Positions 44,159-55,170 of a stretch of 64,000 bases of DNA are shown piece after piece. A program made the translations under genes and the position numbers. The stretch lies in NCBI GenBank assembly GCA_946902985.2, contig OX336389.2, forward strand, positions 978,270,084 to 978,334,083. The letters run 5' to 3'. The notes under the pieces are model-generated. The model saw nothing but the letters and a program-made list of their open reading frames with translations, was not told the DNA's origin and ran no database searches. The DNA is from Meconema thalassinum (taxonomy: Eukaryota; Arthropoda; Insecta; Orthoptera; Tettigoniidae). How positions within the stretch are numbered: position 1 is the first letter of the stretch; each line of letters begins with the position of its first letter.

Positions 44159-44200
44159 CTGAAGAAGGCTCACAGGGCCGAAACATGTATCAAAATGTAT
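44159..44200 (+). ncRNA. Possible hammerhead-ribozyme core in the Penelope tail
   Basis: CTGAAGA (44159-44165), a 4-bp stem GGCT/GGCC (44167-44170 with 44176-44179), then GAAA (44180-44183) followed by CATGTAT and a complementary ATG. This follows the hammerhead order CUGANGA-stem II-GAAA-stem III; position 7 is the tolerant base. Penelope-like elements are known to carry hammerheads. Stem I is not convincing by eye, so this copy may be decayed. Confidence 0.45.
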
Positions 44201-44332
44201 AAATAAAAAGATATTTTGTATTGTATAGTGGACAAGTACATAACTTACATGTCTTTAAGGTGGATGGTTCAGCGGTAAGACCTACGTCACACCATGGATG
44301 TGATTTGGCGTTACAGAATACAAATTCGACTG

Positions 44333-44659
44333 CTAACCAGTCTGTACGGGTCCTAAAGACTTGTTATAGCTTAACCATTTCTTACAGAATCGGGGTGCTT
44401 GTATGGATCTTGGAGACCCTTCATCACACCATCTCTGCGCACAAAGACATGAGAAGATGTCTTCAATTCTGGGTGTACGAAACCACTTCTGTAATCTGAT
44501 TTTAGTTGCTGGGAGGGTCGTAGCTGTGTAAATACATCTCGTAATTCGGTGAAAGCGCTTGACTTTGCCATTTGCATGTGGGTGATACACTGTAGTCCGG
44601 TGCCATGGGATCAGCATGAGACTTGTTCTCAAACGAAACTGTCGCTTCGGTGACATCAC
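44333..44659 (-). pseudogene. Gypsy-type integrase C-terminal fragment
   Basis: In two minus frames: RTTVYHPHANGKVKRFHR (the conserved integrase stretch around the catalytic Glu, here changed to Lys) and then HVFVRRDGVMKGLQDPYKHP, the usual C-terminal FVR.D....L..PY.GP block. A frameshift lies between. It is a solitary 330-bp relic of a family other than the one at 2115-10015. Confidence 0.75.
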
Positions 44660-44833
44660 ACCAGCAAACAGCGAAAGCTAAATCTCATCACGTCGGGGTC
44701 ATCAATTTTATAGCAACTTGATTACAAGATTACGTTTTATTACTTTCAATAGTTTCCGGCCGTCTCGATCGACTTACTTCATCAACAATACTACAGCATA
44801 AACAAAACACACAGCCAGTTGTGCTACGCGCAA

Positions 44834-45775
44834 CATGGCGCCCAAGAATAGTAATTGTTATATGTACCTCCTGTAAAGTTTCGCTGAAGGAGAATGAAAA
44901 TTTCGTAAAATGTGACGGAAAGTGTGGTGAAATGTTTCATCTAAAAACTGTGCTCGTGTGACAAACGCCGTTTTAAAAGCAATGCCTGCAAATCCGGGCG
45001 AAATCCTTTGGCATTGTAAACAATGCAAACATAACCCTAATTCAACCAAGAGAGCTACATCTAGTTTTCAGCCGAATAAGGTCAAACCGGACACTGCAAG
45101 CTTATGTGAAGCGGTTAACAATATGCAACAAGTGCTAAAAGATTGTAGCTTTCTGGAGTAACAATCAAAAAAATTCATGAACTCTTAGAGCAAAATATCA
45201 CACTAAAATCTTGCATTGACCAACTCACCCTAGAGGTAAACAACACTAAAGTTAAGAATTGCTTGCTTAAAGAACAAAATGGGCATCTTAAAAGACAAGT
45301 TAATGACATGGAGCAATACTCTAAGATTTACAACCTTGAAATCGCCGGGATACCAGTATCCGGACAAGTGGCTAAAGTGGCAGGTGCAGTTGGCGTTGAA
45401 ATTGAAACTGATCGAGACATTGAATATTGCCACTGACTTCCAGCCTTTACAGATAAGGATGGCAAGAATAAAACGCCCCTCATAGTAGCAAAATTTTATT
45501 CCCGTCAAACAAAAGACATGATTATGAGCAAGAAACGAAAACATGGGAAACTTCTTTGCACAGATGTCAAGATCAACGAAGACTCGCCAGTGTATGTAAA
45601 TGAACATTTAACCAAAGACAACCAAAACTTATATTGGCTTGCCAGGAATTATAAACGGACAATGAATTATAAATTCGCATGGACCAGGAACGGGAAGATC
45701 TTCATGAGGAAAAATGAAAACAGGCCGATTCTACTAATCAAATCAAGACTGCTGCTGCTGACTGTTAGTTAATTA
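44834..45775 (+). pseudogene. LINE ORF1 remnant related to LINE-B ORF1
   Basis: Starts at ATGGCG (44834) and shows a degraded PHD finger (CDGKCGEMFH in the third frame, then WHCKQCK), a stop-broken coiled coil, EQYSKIYNLEIAGIPV, and an open end (45518-45772) with VYVNEHLTKDNQNLYWLARNY and FAWTRNGKIF. These line up with the same order in 36990-38048. No ORF2 follows. Confidence 0.78.
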
Positions 45776-46005
45776 AAAGGCACACGGATTGATACTTGAA
45801 TACTAGATGTATTTTGGCACATTTCGACATGAGCGAGTACATACATGTTGACCAAAAAATACATACAGGAAGTCACAGCCTTCTCATCATAAAGTCACTG
45901 TAAATAAAACATAGTGCAAAACAAGCATTACCATCATACTTATGAACTAAAATTAAAATTAAAACTAAAATTGTCTTCATGATAATAAGACGTCTCTAAT
46001 AGACG
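45776..46005. other. Intergenic, nothing recognised
   Basis: Short AT-rich spacer before repeat R1. Confidence 0.4.
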
Positions 46006-46318
46006 CGTCTAGCGAGCGGAACGTCTTGCACCAGTGCGCATGCGTCAATGTTGAACAACTAAAGCTTTTTTCTCCGTGGCCAAAGTAACCGGAAACTGCT
46101 TTATCAAATCAAAAATGGCGCAGTAAATAATGTTTGCATTCGTATCCCAACCTCCATACGGTGTGCATCTGTGCAGTGAGTGGTATCGGGTGTAGGGTAC
46201 GTGCTTTGAGTGTCGTGTGGACTTCGGGTTTGTGACCTGTTATTTGTTTAGTGTGTTAGTTCCCGTTAGTGTTTAATCAGGTTAGTACCCCCGCCTTAAT
46301 AGGGGATAACTATCCGAC

Positions 46319-47713
46319 ATGTCGTCCGAAAGTGATGGTAGTCAGATGGGGCGACCACCGGACGAATTTGAACACGTGGAATACGAGGGCGTAGCGTCTG
46401 TTGAAAGTATGCTTGTAGTGTCGGAGGTTGAGGTAGCATCAACTCCATCAACTTCCAATGCCGAAACATCTCCAATTCTTGCTAAGCGACAGCCAGTGTC
46501 AAATGACAATCGATATTATGAACATCACACAGGACCGTACACAGTGTTTGTGCAAGGTGAAGGTGATCAACATATTGGCAATTTACATCCGATGGCATTA
46601 GGAAAGCTTTTTTTCGAAAATAAGATCGTAGGTATAAAGAATATTCAACGCAAAGGCCGCAATCGTGTTCAGGTACAATTTAACAAGGCCGTAGAAGCTA
46701 ACTCCTTCTTACAAAATCCCTTATTGCCAGCAAAGCACCTGGTTGCATTTGTCCCGTCCGCTAACGTCCAACGTGTTGGGCTAATTAGGGGCGTGGACAC
46801 ATCCTTAACGCACGATGAAATCCTAAAATATATTGATTCGCCTGTACCAATTGTGAGAGTCCAGCGTTTTTTTCGGAAAAAGATGATCAACGACACGTTA
46901 GAATCCCTTCCTACAGGAACAGTGAAAATTTTCTTTAAAACACAAAGACTACCTGATTATGTATCTATTTTTAATGTGCTCTTAGAGGTAACATTATTCA
47001 TATTTTCCCCCATTAGATGTTTGAACTGTCAACGATTCGGGCATGTAAAACTACACTGCCGGGCTCGCGCCCCAATTTGCGGTAACTGTGCGCAAGGACA
47101 CTCTACGGAAACATGTAAGGAGACCCTGTTTAAATGTGCTAATTGTGGTGATAATCATCCGGCAGGCGCCGCACGCTGCCCCGAATTGGAGAAACAAAAG
47201 TCCATAAAACGTCAAATGTGTACCGAAAATAAATCGTACCACGAAGTTATTACGGCTAACTACAATGTACCGTTTAATCCTCTTACCCTCCCACAGCAAT
47301 TTCCAACCTTAGAACAGTCTCATAATACGCGTCGAGAGGATCCGCCGAGAAAACGAAAATATACAGAACTAGTGTCCCCAAAGCCGAAAGTGGTGAAACC
47401 CATAGGTTACGACCGCCGGGCCTATCTCGAGATTCTGAAGCAACCATCTGGAAGTGGTGTAGGGGTGGCTATGCAACCCGCCACAATGGGTGAGGAAATT
47501 TCGAAGAAACCGTGTTCTCAAACACCCGGCACTTCACGAGACCCGTCCCATGACATCATTGAAGATTTCCTGAAATTACAAGAATTAATAGGACACAATG
47601 CTCAATGGAGCTTTTATGTGAAACAATTATTAGACAAAATAGTTCCGTTACTTCCCAATCCTCCTAACACAAAAAATATTACCCTAGTAAGTAGTAGCCC
47701 TACAGTGGCCTAA
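46319..47713 (+). CDS. LINE-D ORF1, Gag-like with three zinc knuckles
   Basis: 464 residues. The acidic start (DEFEHVEYEG) is followed by a region of about 70-230 that looks like the RNA-binding fold of I-type ORF1 (GPYTVFVQ, HPMALGKLFFE, GLIRGVDTSLTHDEI). Then come three zinc knuckles: CLNCQRFGHVKLHC, CGNCAQGHSTETC and CANCGDNHPAGAARC (about 235-290). The tail is Pro- and Lys-rich and unstructured. The protein would bind the element RNA and form the RNP. It ends 16 bp before ORF2, a spacing that allows reinitiation. Confidence 0.92.
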   Translation: MSSESDGSQMGRPPDEFEHVEYEGVASVESMLVVSEVEVASTPSTSNAETSPILAKRQPVSNDNRYYEHHTGPYTVFVQGEGDQHIGNLHPMALGKLFFENKIVGIKNIQRKGRNRVQVQFNKAVEANSFLQNPLLPAKHLVAFVPSANVQRVGLIRGVDTSLTHDEILKYIDSPVPIVRVQRFFRKKMINDTLESLPTGTVKIFFKTQRLPDYVSIFNVLLEVTLFIFSPIRCLNCQRFGHVKLHCRARAPICGNCAQGHSTETCKETLFKCANCGDNHPAGAARCPELEKQKSIKRQMCTENKSYHEVITANYNVPFNPLTLPQQFPTLEQSHNTRREDPPRKRKYTELVSPKPKVVKPIGYDRRAYLEILKQPSGSGVGVAMQPATMGEEISKKPCSQTPGTSRDPSHDIIEDFLKLQELIGHNAQWSFYVKQLLDKIVPLLPNPPNTKNITLVSSSPTVA

Positions 47714-47729
47714 TTTCGATAAGTGCTAC

Positions 47730-50700
47730 ATGTTGCTACTCCAGTGGAATTGCCGGAGTATTTTAAATAAGAAGCATGAATTATTACTGTTAATACAGGA
47801 GTATGACCCAGATATCATATTCCTACAGGAAACATGGCTTCGTGCCTCGTATAGATTCTCGATTCCCAACTACCTGGTCGAACGTCAGGATGGTCCAGGA
47901 TATCGTGGCATAATGACGCTATTCAAAAAGACCTTACGATACACTTCTCTCCCTACTCAGTTCTATATTCCTCATACTCATCATCACACATTCCTTGTAC
48001 AAGATCTACATGTAAGTCATATTTATTGTCCCCCGGGTATACAAGGTTCCCGTCGGCAATGGCAGGCATATTTCCGGTTCATAAAACAATTTCCTAAACA
48101 TATTACCGTGGGGGATTTTAATGCACATCACGCCTTGTGGGGCAGTGGTCGCATTAATCCAAAAGGACGTCACATCGCTGCAGTTATTCAGGATTTACAC
48201 CTACATCTCTTAAATGATGGATCACCCACGCGCATTACCCCACCAAATAGTCCCAAAAGTGCGGTGGATTTAAGTGTCACTACCCTAGACTTATCTCATA
48301 AGATGACATGGAAGACCGTGCAGGATACGCATCAAAGCGATCATTATCCAATTATAATCGACTATGATGTCTCGCGTACCCGACATATCCCAAAAAACGT
48401 CTTCAAGGTTAAGCGAAATTTACGAATTTTTGATTATGAGTTGTTCTCCCGATTTTTAGAGGATAGACTTTCACAGAATACACAGGGGCTCAGTAACAGT
48501 TATGCCTTTTTATTAGAGAATATCCGCGCCTATCTTAATATATATCACCCTTTAATTCCAACGACAGGTCCTCCAAATAATCGGGGCGCCTTACCCTCAT
48601 GGTGGGATCAAGAATGCGGAAAGCTGGTTAGACGGCGCAAGGCGAGTTTAAAAGCTTTTCGACAGTATGGCTCTCCAACATCTTATTTACGTTACAAAAG
48701 TCTCACCGCGCAAATACAACGTGTATTTAATGATAAAAGACGGGAAGCGTGGAAAATATATACTACCCAATTATGCAGTTCTACGTCCCTCAACAGTATT
48801 TGGACGGCGATTAAACATTTCTCTAATAATCGTACTATCTCATCTCCCTCTCAACTTTCGGTGCAGGGATACCATGACCTGTATCATACTTGGACACCAG
48901 AAATAGTTGTTCGCTTGCCTACATCGTGTACATCTGGTTCCATGGAACGTTTTTCCAGTTTAATGCAGCCTATTACAAGTACCGAATTCAGACACGCATT
49001 TCGGCACAAAAAATCATCCAGCCCAGGGATTGATGGAGTGACTTATCAAATGATCGCTCGATTTCCAGTAAACGCTCAAAGTATCATTATTCAATTATAT
49101 AATTCAATCTTATGCACAGGGACCTTCCCGGAGGATTGGAATGTGTTTCATACTGTACCGATTCTTAAACCCATGAAAGATGCTCGATTACCGAGTAGTT
49201 ATCGTGGTATTCAACTTGGATCTTGTTTCCGAAAAATTTTCCAACATATACTTCTCCGACGGCTTCAATGGTGCCTAGAATATTATAACCTGTTTCCAAA
49301 AACCCAATTTGCATTCAGGAAAAATCTTGGTACATCCGACCCCTTAAATATATTCCTGACTGATTTACTCCTAGCAAAAGGAAAGAAAATGCACACAGTA
49401 GCTGTGTTCCTTGACCTCAAAAATGCATATGATTCTGTTGATCCATATCTTCTTATTCAACTTCTAAGGGATCTAAATTTTCCCCTGCCCTTCAGGTGCT
49501 TAATACACAATATGCTATGCTATCGTCATATTACGTTAAACTCCCCCGTCGGTCTCTTTGATTCTCGACATACTTCTTATGGTGTTCCCCAGGGCGACGT
49601 TCTAAGCGGGCTTTTATACTTACTTTACACCCGTACTTTAGAAACAGTCATATTACCGCACGCTCGCATTCTACAATATGCGGATGACATTCTAATATAT
49701 TGCACACGAGAAGAGTTTTCCTCATGTCGAAGAGATATATACCACGCCTTATCTCATGCTCATGATTGGTTACATCAATACGGATTTGAAACATCCGTAG
49801 GGAAAAACGCTGCGATGATTTTTACACACAAACGAATTTACGACAGTTCTCCTATTTTATACCGTCAAGGTCACATTCCGGTGGTGACAAGTGTCAAATA
49901 TTTAGGGATTCATATTGACAGGAAATTGCAATGGGAGAGACATACGCAATACCTACAGAGTCATCTCGCCAGTAAAATTAATGTTCTAAAATCTCTCACT
50001 AGACGTAATTGGGGGGCGGATCCAGAATCATTATTAACGGTTTACCGTAACATAATCCGTTCTGTACTGGATTACAATTCCTTTTTTTTTTATTCCATGC
50101 CCAGCATTAGGCTCCTTCGGTTAGATAGAATCCAGTTTTCTGCTTTGCGTATAATCATAGGTGCGCTTCAATCAACCCCCACAGGAGCCCTGCTAGTTGA
50201 AACCGGAGAAATGTCACTTCAGCATCGGCGTAGATATCTTGCATGTATGTACCTGCTACGAAAAATGATGATAACAACATCCCCTATCGTCCATAAATTA
50301 CAACTATTAGAGGAATATTATACGCGTCGATTATTGCCCACCGTTTCTCGTCCTGCGTTACTAACCGCATATTCCATGCTTCAACCGCACCGCCATAATA
50401 TATTAAAAGTCATGCGGTTACCGATATATACTATTCCGTATGCTGCAACGTACTTTCAACCTCCTATTCTTCCGAACTCCTTACCCCACGTCTACCAGAC
50501 GTTTCAACATCATCCTGTAATTCCCCGTATTTTTCGGGAAATAACGAGTCCTTTGATCTCCTGTATCTTTTTTTACACAGATGGTTCTAAAATGGTTAAC
50601 CCTGCGCGTGTGGGAGCAGCCTTCTGTGCTCCGGACTTACAAATCTCCTTTCAGTATACTTTACCCCCTGACGTCTCGATATTTACAGCCGAAATTTTTG

Positions 50701-51437
50701 CCATACGTCAGACGTGTTTTTATATAAAAAAAAAACATGCCGTTCGTCGTGCTTTAATATGTACCGATTCAATGAGTGTAGTGCAAGCACTTCAAAATGT
50801 TAGAGAGGCTGACAACTGGTTTTTATGTCAATTAGAGCAACAATTGTACACTTTACACACGGAGGGTTTCGACGTCAGTATCATGTGGGTACCCGGCCAT
50901 TGTCACATTGAAGGAAACGAAATAGCGGATAACCTTGCCAAAGATGCAGCAAAAGGACACGGGAAAACTTACAACATCGCCATACCAATGTCAGATCTGC
51001 GTTCTATAATTAGTTCGACAATACGGGAGGAATGGCAAGGCACGTGGACTAGCTACGCCAAAATTAAGGCCAAACATTATTTTGGGTTACAACCGACTAT
51101 TTTAAACAAACCATGGTTTCATGGAGGGAAATACACACGACGACATATCATTACAATCATTCGTCTACGTTTCAACCATGCATTAACGCCGGTGTATTTA
51201 TTCCGCATAAAACGACGTGATAATCCTCTATGTTCGTGTTTACAAATGGAGGGTTCCTTAAATCATATTCTATTTCAATGTCCACTATACGACCATCAAC
51301 GAGCTTTAATGTTGAGAGCTTTATACGATTTAGGGTATGCACTTCCTTTAAATGTGGCCACATTGGTACATAAGCCTACAATTCCACTGGTCAGTAGCAT
51401 AGTGGCATTTTTCGACAATATTAATTTCAAGATTTGA
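47730..51437 (+). CDS. LINE-D ORF2: endonuclease, RT, RNase H, zinc motif
   Basis: 1235 residues, uninterrupted. The AP-like endonuclease (1-230) has LLLQWNCRSI, FLQETWLR (Glu), VGDFNAHHALWGS and SDHYPIII (Asp-His). The RT (about 420-720) has SPGIDGVTYQMI, SSYRGIQLGS, FLDLKNAYDSVD, GVPQGDVLSGLLY and YADDILIYC near residue 650. RNase H (about 945-1080) has FYTDGSK (Asp), TAEIFAI (Glu), ICTDSMS (Asp) and HCHIEGNEIADNLAKDA (His, Asp). The C-terminal CSCLQMEGSLNHILFQC is the CCHC-type motif of I and R1 elements. No missing catalytic residue was noticed. Confidence 0.94.
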   Translation: MLLLQWNCRSILNKKHELLLLIQEYDPDIIFLQETWLRASYRFSIPNYLVERQDGPGYRGIMTLFKKTLRYTSLPTQFYIPHTHHHTFLVQDLHVSHIYCPPGIQGSRRQWQAYFRFIKQFPKHITVGDFNAHHALWGSGRINPKGRHIAAVIQDLHLHLLNDGSPTRITPPNSPKSAVDLSVTTLDLSHKMTWKTVQDTHQSDHYPIIIDYDVSRTRHIPKNVFKVKRNLRIFDYELFSRFLEDRLSQNTQGLSNSYAFLLENIRAYLNIYHPLIPTTGPPNNRGALPSWWDQECGKLVRRRKASLKAFRQYGSPTSYLRYKSLTAQIQRVFNDKRREAWKIYTTQLCSSTSLNSIWTAIKHFSNNRTISSPSQLSVQGYHDLYHTWTPEIVVRLPTSCTSGSMERFSSLMQPITSTEFRHAFRHKKSSSPGIDGVTYQMIARFPVNAQSIIIQLYNSILCTGTFPEDWNVFHTVPILKPMKDARLPSSYRGIQLGSCFRKIFQHILLRRLQWCLEYYNLFPKTQFAFRKNLGTSDPLNIFLTDLLLAKGKKMHTVAVFLDLKNAYDSVDPYLLIQLLRDLNFPLPFRCLIHNMLCYRHITLNSPVGLFDSRHTSYGVPQGDVLSGLLYLLYTRTLETVILPHARILQYADDILIYCTREEFSSCRRDIYHALSHAHDWLHQYGFETSVGKNAAMIFTHKRIYDSSPILYRQGHIPVVTSVKYLGIHIDRKLQWERHTQYLQSHLASKINVLKSLTRRNWGADPESLLTVYRNIIRSVLDYNSFFFYSMPSIRLLRLDRIQFSALRIIIGALQSTPTGALLVETGEMSLQHRRRYLACMYLLRKMMITTSPIVHKLQLLEEYYTRRLLPTVSRPALLTAYSMLQPHRHNILKVMRLPIYTIPYAATYFQPPILPNSLPHVYQTFQHHPVIPRIFREITSPLISCIFFYTDGSKMVNPARVGAAFCAPDLQISFQYTLPPDVSIFTAEIFAIRQTCFYIKKKHAVRRALICTDSMSVVQALQNVREADNWFLCQLEQQLYTLHTEGFDVSIMWVPGHCHIEGNEIADNLAKDAAKGHGKTYNIAIPMSDLRSIISSTIREEWQGTWTSYAKIKAKHYFGLQPTILNKPWFHGGKYTRRHIITIIRLRFNHALTPVYLFRIKRRDNPLCSCLQMEGSLNHILFQCPLYDHQRALMLRALYDLGYALPLNVATLVHKPTIPLVSSIVAFFDNINFKI

Positions 51438-51695
51438 AAGGGTAATCCTTTCCCATATCCATATTTGTGGCCCGGTCATGTGTGTGTATGTGTAGCGAGT
51501 CACCAAGGTGGGTCGCTTCGGTGTGAAGAGTTAATACCATTTGTGTCCTCGTCTCTAATTCATATGTTTTCCTCATACGTATCCCTCCGCGTTGCGTCAT
51601 AGTCTTGTTTACGATTCCCCGCTACTCACTGGTCTTACGCTTTCAATCGGTAGTCAACGGTTATCCAATGATACATACCACTGCACAGTAGCAAT

Positions 51696-52727
51696 CATGG
51701 AGGAAAGAAAGGAAGGAGATGCCTTCGCTGCGCTGCCTAGCGCAAGCTGCTGAAGCCAGACGGCTCGCCCACTTTGGTTGCAAGAAAATGGCTGTCCCTA
51801 TGCTTAAAGCCGTAAACCACTCCAACTAGTAATGGATTTTAGTGACATAAAACTGCAATGACAAGTCAAGATTTTTTCTTGGATAGGCAGAATACACTCT
51901 GTACATCACGGTACTTGGCACAAATAAGCTGCGTTATCGTTTTAAAAGCCAATTTAAATATAAATATGAGTGCACCATTGCGAGGCTAGTTTTGTAAGGA
52001 AGACGCGGCAAAACGTAATAATACGCTGAAACACTGATTAAATTGAATACAGGTGTCTGAAGATGCGAGTTATACCAAAGAAGGAACATCATGGGAATTA
52101 ATGATGCCGAACTAATTACGGTATTTACACCAAATTGAGTTTTATGTTCTTATTGGTGTTGAGGCATTCATCAGTTTTTAGGTCTAATTTCGAGCACAGC
52201 CACTTTCACTCATTGGTCGTACACAGTTTGATATTCAAGAATACGAACCTCAAAATTAATAAACAGAACAATTAAAAAAGGACGCATATTTGCACAAAAA
52301 TACGGTATAGCCTATACGTTTCGGTACCGTACGGTATTTTCTTTGTGGAGGGGTAGAAACTTGACGATTAGCCTCGAATTGATTAATTACGTAGGCCCAC
52401 CGTAATTATTGACCGACAGCCGTTTGATAATTTGGGATTTCCAGAGGAATGATTTTTAATTTTTTGGTATATAGGGTAGGCCTACACATGCTGAGATTAG
52501 AATTGAAGAGTTTTTTTTAAATAACTTATCACTACTGGTATTACGTTTCCAAAGTTGCATAACCGGAGCGCGATAAAAACCAGGGCCAAAATAAGGTTTA
52601 GACGTGCACAATGCCTCATGCAAGTCACAGAACACCGAATACGAGTTAAGGTTACGCCCACTTTGGTTGCAGCGCTTGGCTTCACTCATACGAGCTCAGG
52701 GCATCTCCTCTTATTCTTTCCTCCATG
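51696..52727 (+). mobile_element. hAT-type MITE in the LINE-D 3' UTR
   Basis: 1032 bp starting CATGGAGGAAAGAA and ending with its exact complement TTCTTTCCTCCATG. The inverted similarity continues imperfectly to about 90 bp (shared GGAGATGCC and CCCACTTTGGTTGC). Flanked by an 8-bp duplication GTAGCAAT (51688-51695 and 52728-52735), which fits the hAT target rule nTnnnnAn. There is no transposase ORF, so it is non-autonomous. Confidence 0.9.
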
Positions 52728-53463
52728 GTAGCAATTGGGTAAAGAGTTTACTATGCCCACTACCGTACCAAGAAGAAGAAGAAGAAATAATGTTTGGCGA
52801 TATGAAGCAATAATAAAGCATTCGCAAATTTTTCCAGGATGGAAACTGTGATAGCGACTGGCATTTACAGCAATCCATAAACTGCATTAAGTCTCGGAAT
52901 AAAACTTCTTTAATGTGACGGTTCATTGTTTTCCACAATGATGAAGGCTACTGTGTACCGTAATGAAATTGTGGCGAGGAAGCCTTCTGTGATATTTTAC
53001 TACCGTAAAATAATTATACTTACGATGCAAATGCAATTTTGGTCAGACAATTTATTATTAGACTGTACTTGTACATACTGTATCGAATGAATCGGTAGCG
53101 ATATTTTTTCTGATAAAGATATTCTATCATGGAGGTTATGTATGGTATTGTTTCAAAAAGTTTCAATAAAACTGTCCACTTTAAAGTATTTGCTGCTATA
53201 TATACTGTAGATATTATGTATGTTTTGTAATCTTCGACACCACTGTTTAGAACCATTTTATACTCTGATACCATATCTGATAGAGAAGGTTAGGTTTTGT
53301 TGAAGATGTGGTTTTAAGGAACGTAACAAGTATCTGTCCTTAAATGTCGGAGATGACTGAAATGCTAGATACACGTGTAACCGGTACTTAAAACTTTTGA
53401 TATAGGCCTACAAAATGGTCGGTGATTATTATATGACCTATCTTTCTTGATATTTTATTTGAA

Positions 53464-53661
53464 TAAAATAATGTTATTGGTTTTACGTCCCTTTTAACTA
53501 CCCTGGCTTTTAGAGACGCCGGGGTGCCGGAATTTTGCCCCGAAGGGGATCTTTAACGTGCCAGTAAATCTACTGACACGGCTCCCTCGCATTTGCGCAC
53601 CCTCAAATGCCAGCTGACTGCGCCAGGTTTCGAACCTGCAACCTTGGGCTCAGCAAGCGAG
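53464..53661 (-). mobile_element. tRNA-type SINE (family 2)
   Basis: 198 bp flanked by the 15-bp direct repeat GATATTTTATTTGAA (53449-53463 and 53662-53676) and absent from R1 copy 1. Minus-strand head with box-B-like GGTTCGAAACC (complement near 53629) and an A/T-rich tail near 53464. It shares its body with 1425-1611. Confidence 0.92.
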
Positions 53662-54075
53662 GATATTTTATTTGAAGAAACTCACTGGCATCCGAGAGCA
53701 AATCCTAGATTTTGGGCTGGAGCAGGCCCAGTCGAGTACGGTAGTTCCTGTAATTTATAAGAAAGTTATGAAAAGAGTGATATGTTGTATAGGCCTACAA
53801 TGTAGTTGCAAGTGGAGTCAAGTTGTAAATTCTGACCAGTTTTGCTCATGCATTGAAAGTATTAAAAAAAGGTATCTCAAGGTTACTCTCGAGCCATTAA
53901 TTTCATCAGTACAGTGTAGCGTTGTGTGTGGAAATTGACAAACATGCAAGAACGAATATAATGCCCCAATAAAGAAACCCTTATTCCCTTCTTCATTTCA
54001 CACCATGTCCTCTACAATACCGTTCCAATAGTTCTGTCTTGCAGAAAGTCACCAAATACCAGGTTTATTAAAAAT

Positions 54076-55170
54076 TGCTGCATTTGTATACTTTGCAAAA
54101 GCTAAAATAGTAATTGTGTACACCATGACATTCTTTATCTGAAGAATTATGGTAATTAACATAGGCTTATCGGAATCAGTGAAGTACAGCTAAGTTATTT
54201 CATTTTGTTGAAGTGCAATCCACCTTGTTGCATAGTGACTAGAATTTTTGGCTGTCACCTTGAAGGTCTAGGTTTGATTCTTGGCTCTGGCAAGGAATTT
54301 AATTCTGCCTTGCATGGCAGAACTGAGCCAACACCACACGTACCACAGATTACCTACTGCCACGTACACAAGGTCACATGACCACAAAGTCAAAAACCTC
54401 TAAATGAATCAACAACACCAGGCTGAAGTACACAAAATGATGGTAGATAGCTCTCGAGATTGTGGTTAATGAATTTGATGCTTGGAAGTGTATGGAAGAC
54501 TGCGATTATTACTTCATTGTGTAAACCTAACAGCTTTGATGTTAAAGGAGGAGAAAAAGGTACTGCTGTACTCCTGGAAGAGAGATTAACGTGGAGTACA
54601 GTTACAGTAGGGACTGGTGTGAACATTTCTGTAACAAGCAAAGTGAATGTTCCTCCACCTCACAATTGTGCTGCATCGTATGGACTCTCCTACATACGAA
54701 GCTCATTGTGTGCCAATGTGCCATCAAGTAATAATTGCAGGGTTCGTTCCTTCCCATATACCTCTATGTTGTCAAGTCGAAATAACTTACTCTTAAATGG
54801 TTGTCAATTAAGTAAATGGTCATATGCTTGTCATGTTCAGTTACACTGTACGGATTCATCTGCAAGTAATTGAAGAGATGAAATCTACTTTAAATAATGT
54901 GTTTCAATTGGCCATGGTCTTTCCTTTATTGGCAATTACGACATAAAACTCGAGTGGCATGAACTACAATTTATGTCAACTGTAATTCAGGTAAGGACTG
55001 CAGACATTCAATTTTAAAGTAGTTCCTACTTTTGCTACCAAATGCTACCGTCAATGGCAACTAGTTGTGAACTTGGTTACTAGATGCCACTGCAGTTGGC
55101 TCCTGGTGACGAACGTTGGAACTTAAGAGCGTAAAACAAATCTAACCTATAATTTAGCTTCACACAAGTG
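54076..55170. other. Intergenic, no gene recognised
   Basis: A plus-strand frame of 137 codons (54460-54873) is open, but it has no family resemblance I can name, no start context and no neighbours, so I do not call it a gene. The words near 54932 recur near 26345. Confidence 0.4.

Larger units (their letters stand above)
41601..44236 (+). mobile_element. Penelope-like element (RT plus GIY-YIG), 5' end lost in gap
   Basis: Coding remnants from about 41640, an open RT-endonuclease frame (42258-43529), then about 700 bp of non-coding tail containing a possible ribozyme motif and ending near TTGTATTGTATAGTGGACAAG. The same tail sequence recurs near 60085-60190, 61735-61815 and 62005-62100. Penelope-like elements are the retroelements that pair an RT with a GIY-YIG nuclease. 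Confidence 0.88.
46137..52784 (+). mobile_element. LINE-D, complete RNase H-bearing LINE (I-like), coding-intact
   Basis: Flanked by the 12-bp direct repeat AAATAATGTTTG (46125-46136 and 52785-52796) and ending in (AAG)n (about 52769-52784). Order: 5' UTR 46137-46318, ORF1 46319-47713, ORF2 47730-51437, 3' UTR 51438-52784, which holds a 1032-bp hAT MITE. Both ORFs are open, so the element may be autonomous apart from any effect of the MITE. It resembles the I-group in having a three-knuckle ORF1 and an RNase H after the RT. Confidence 0.93.
46006..54075 (+). repeat. Dispersed repeat R1, copy 2 (split by LINE-D)
   Basis: 46006-46136 and 52797-54075 match copy 1. The TGCGCATGCGTCA word lies at 46035-46047. 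LINE-D entered between, duplicating AAATAATGTTTG, and a SINE entered later at 53464-53661. An AATAAA near 53969 is shared with copy 1. Confidence 0.68.

Noticed and set aside
54460..54873. 137-codon plus ORF as a host gene
   Set aside because: No recognisable domain, no splice or promoter context; chance open frame is as likely.
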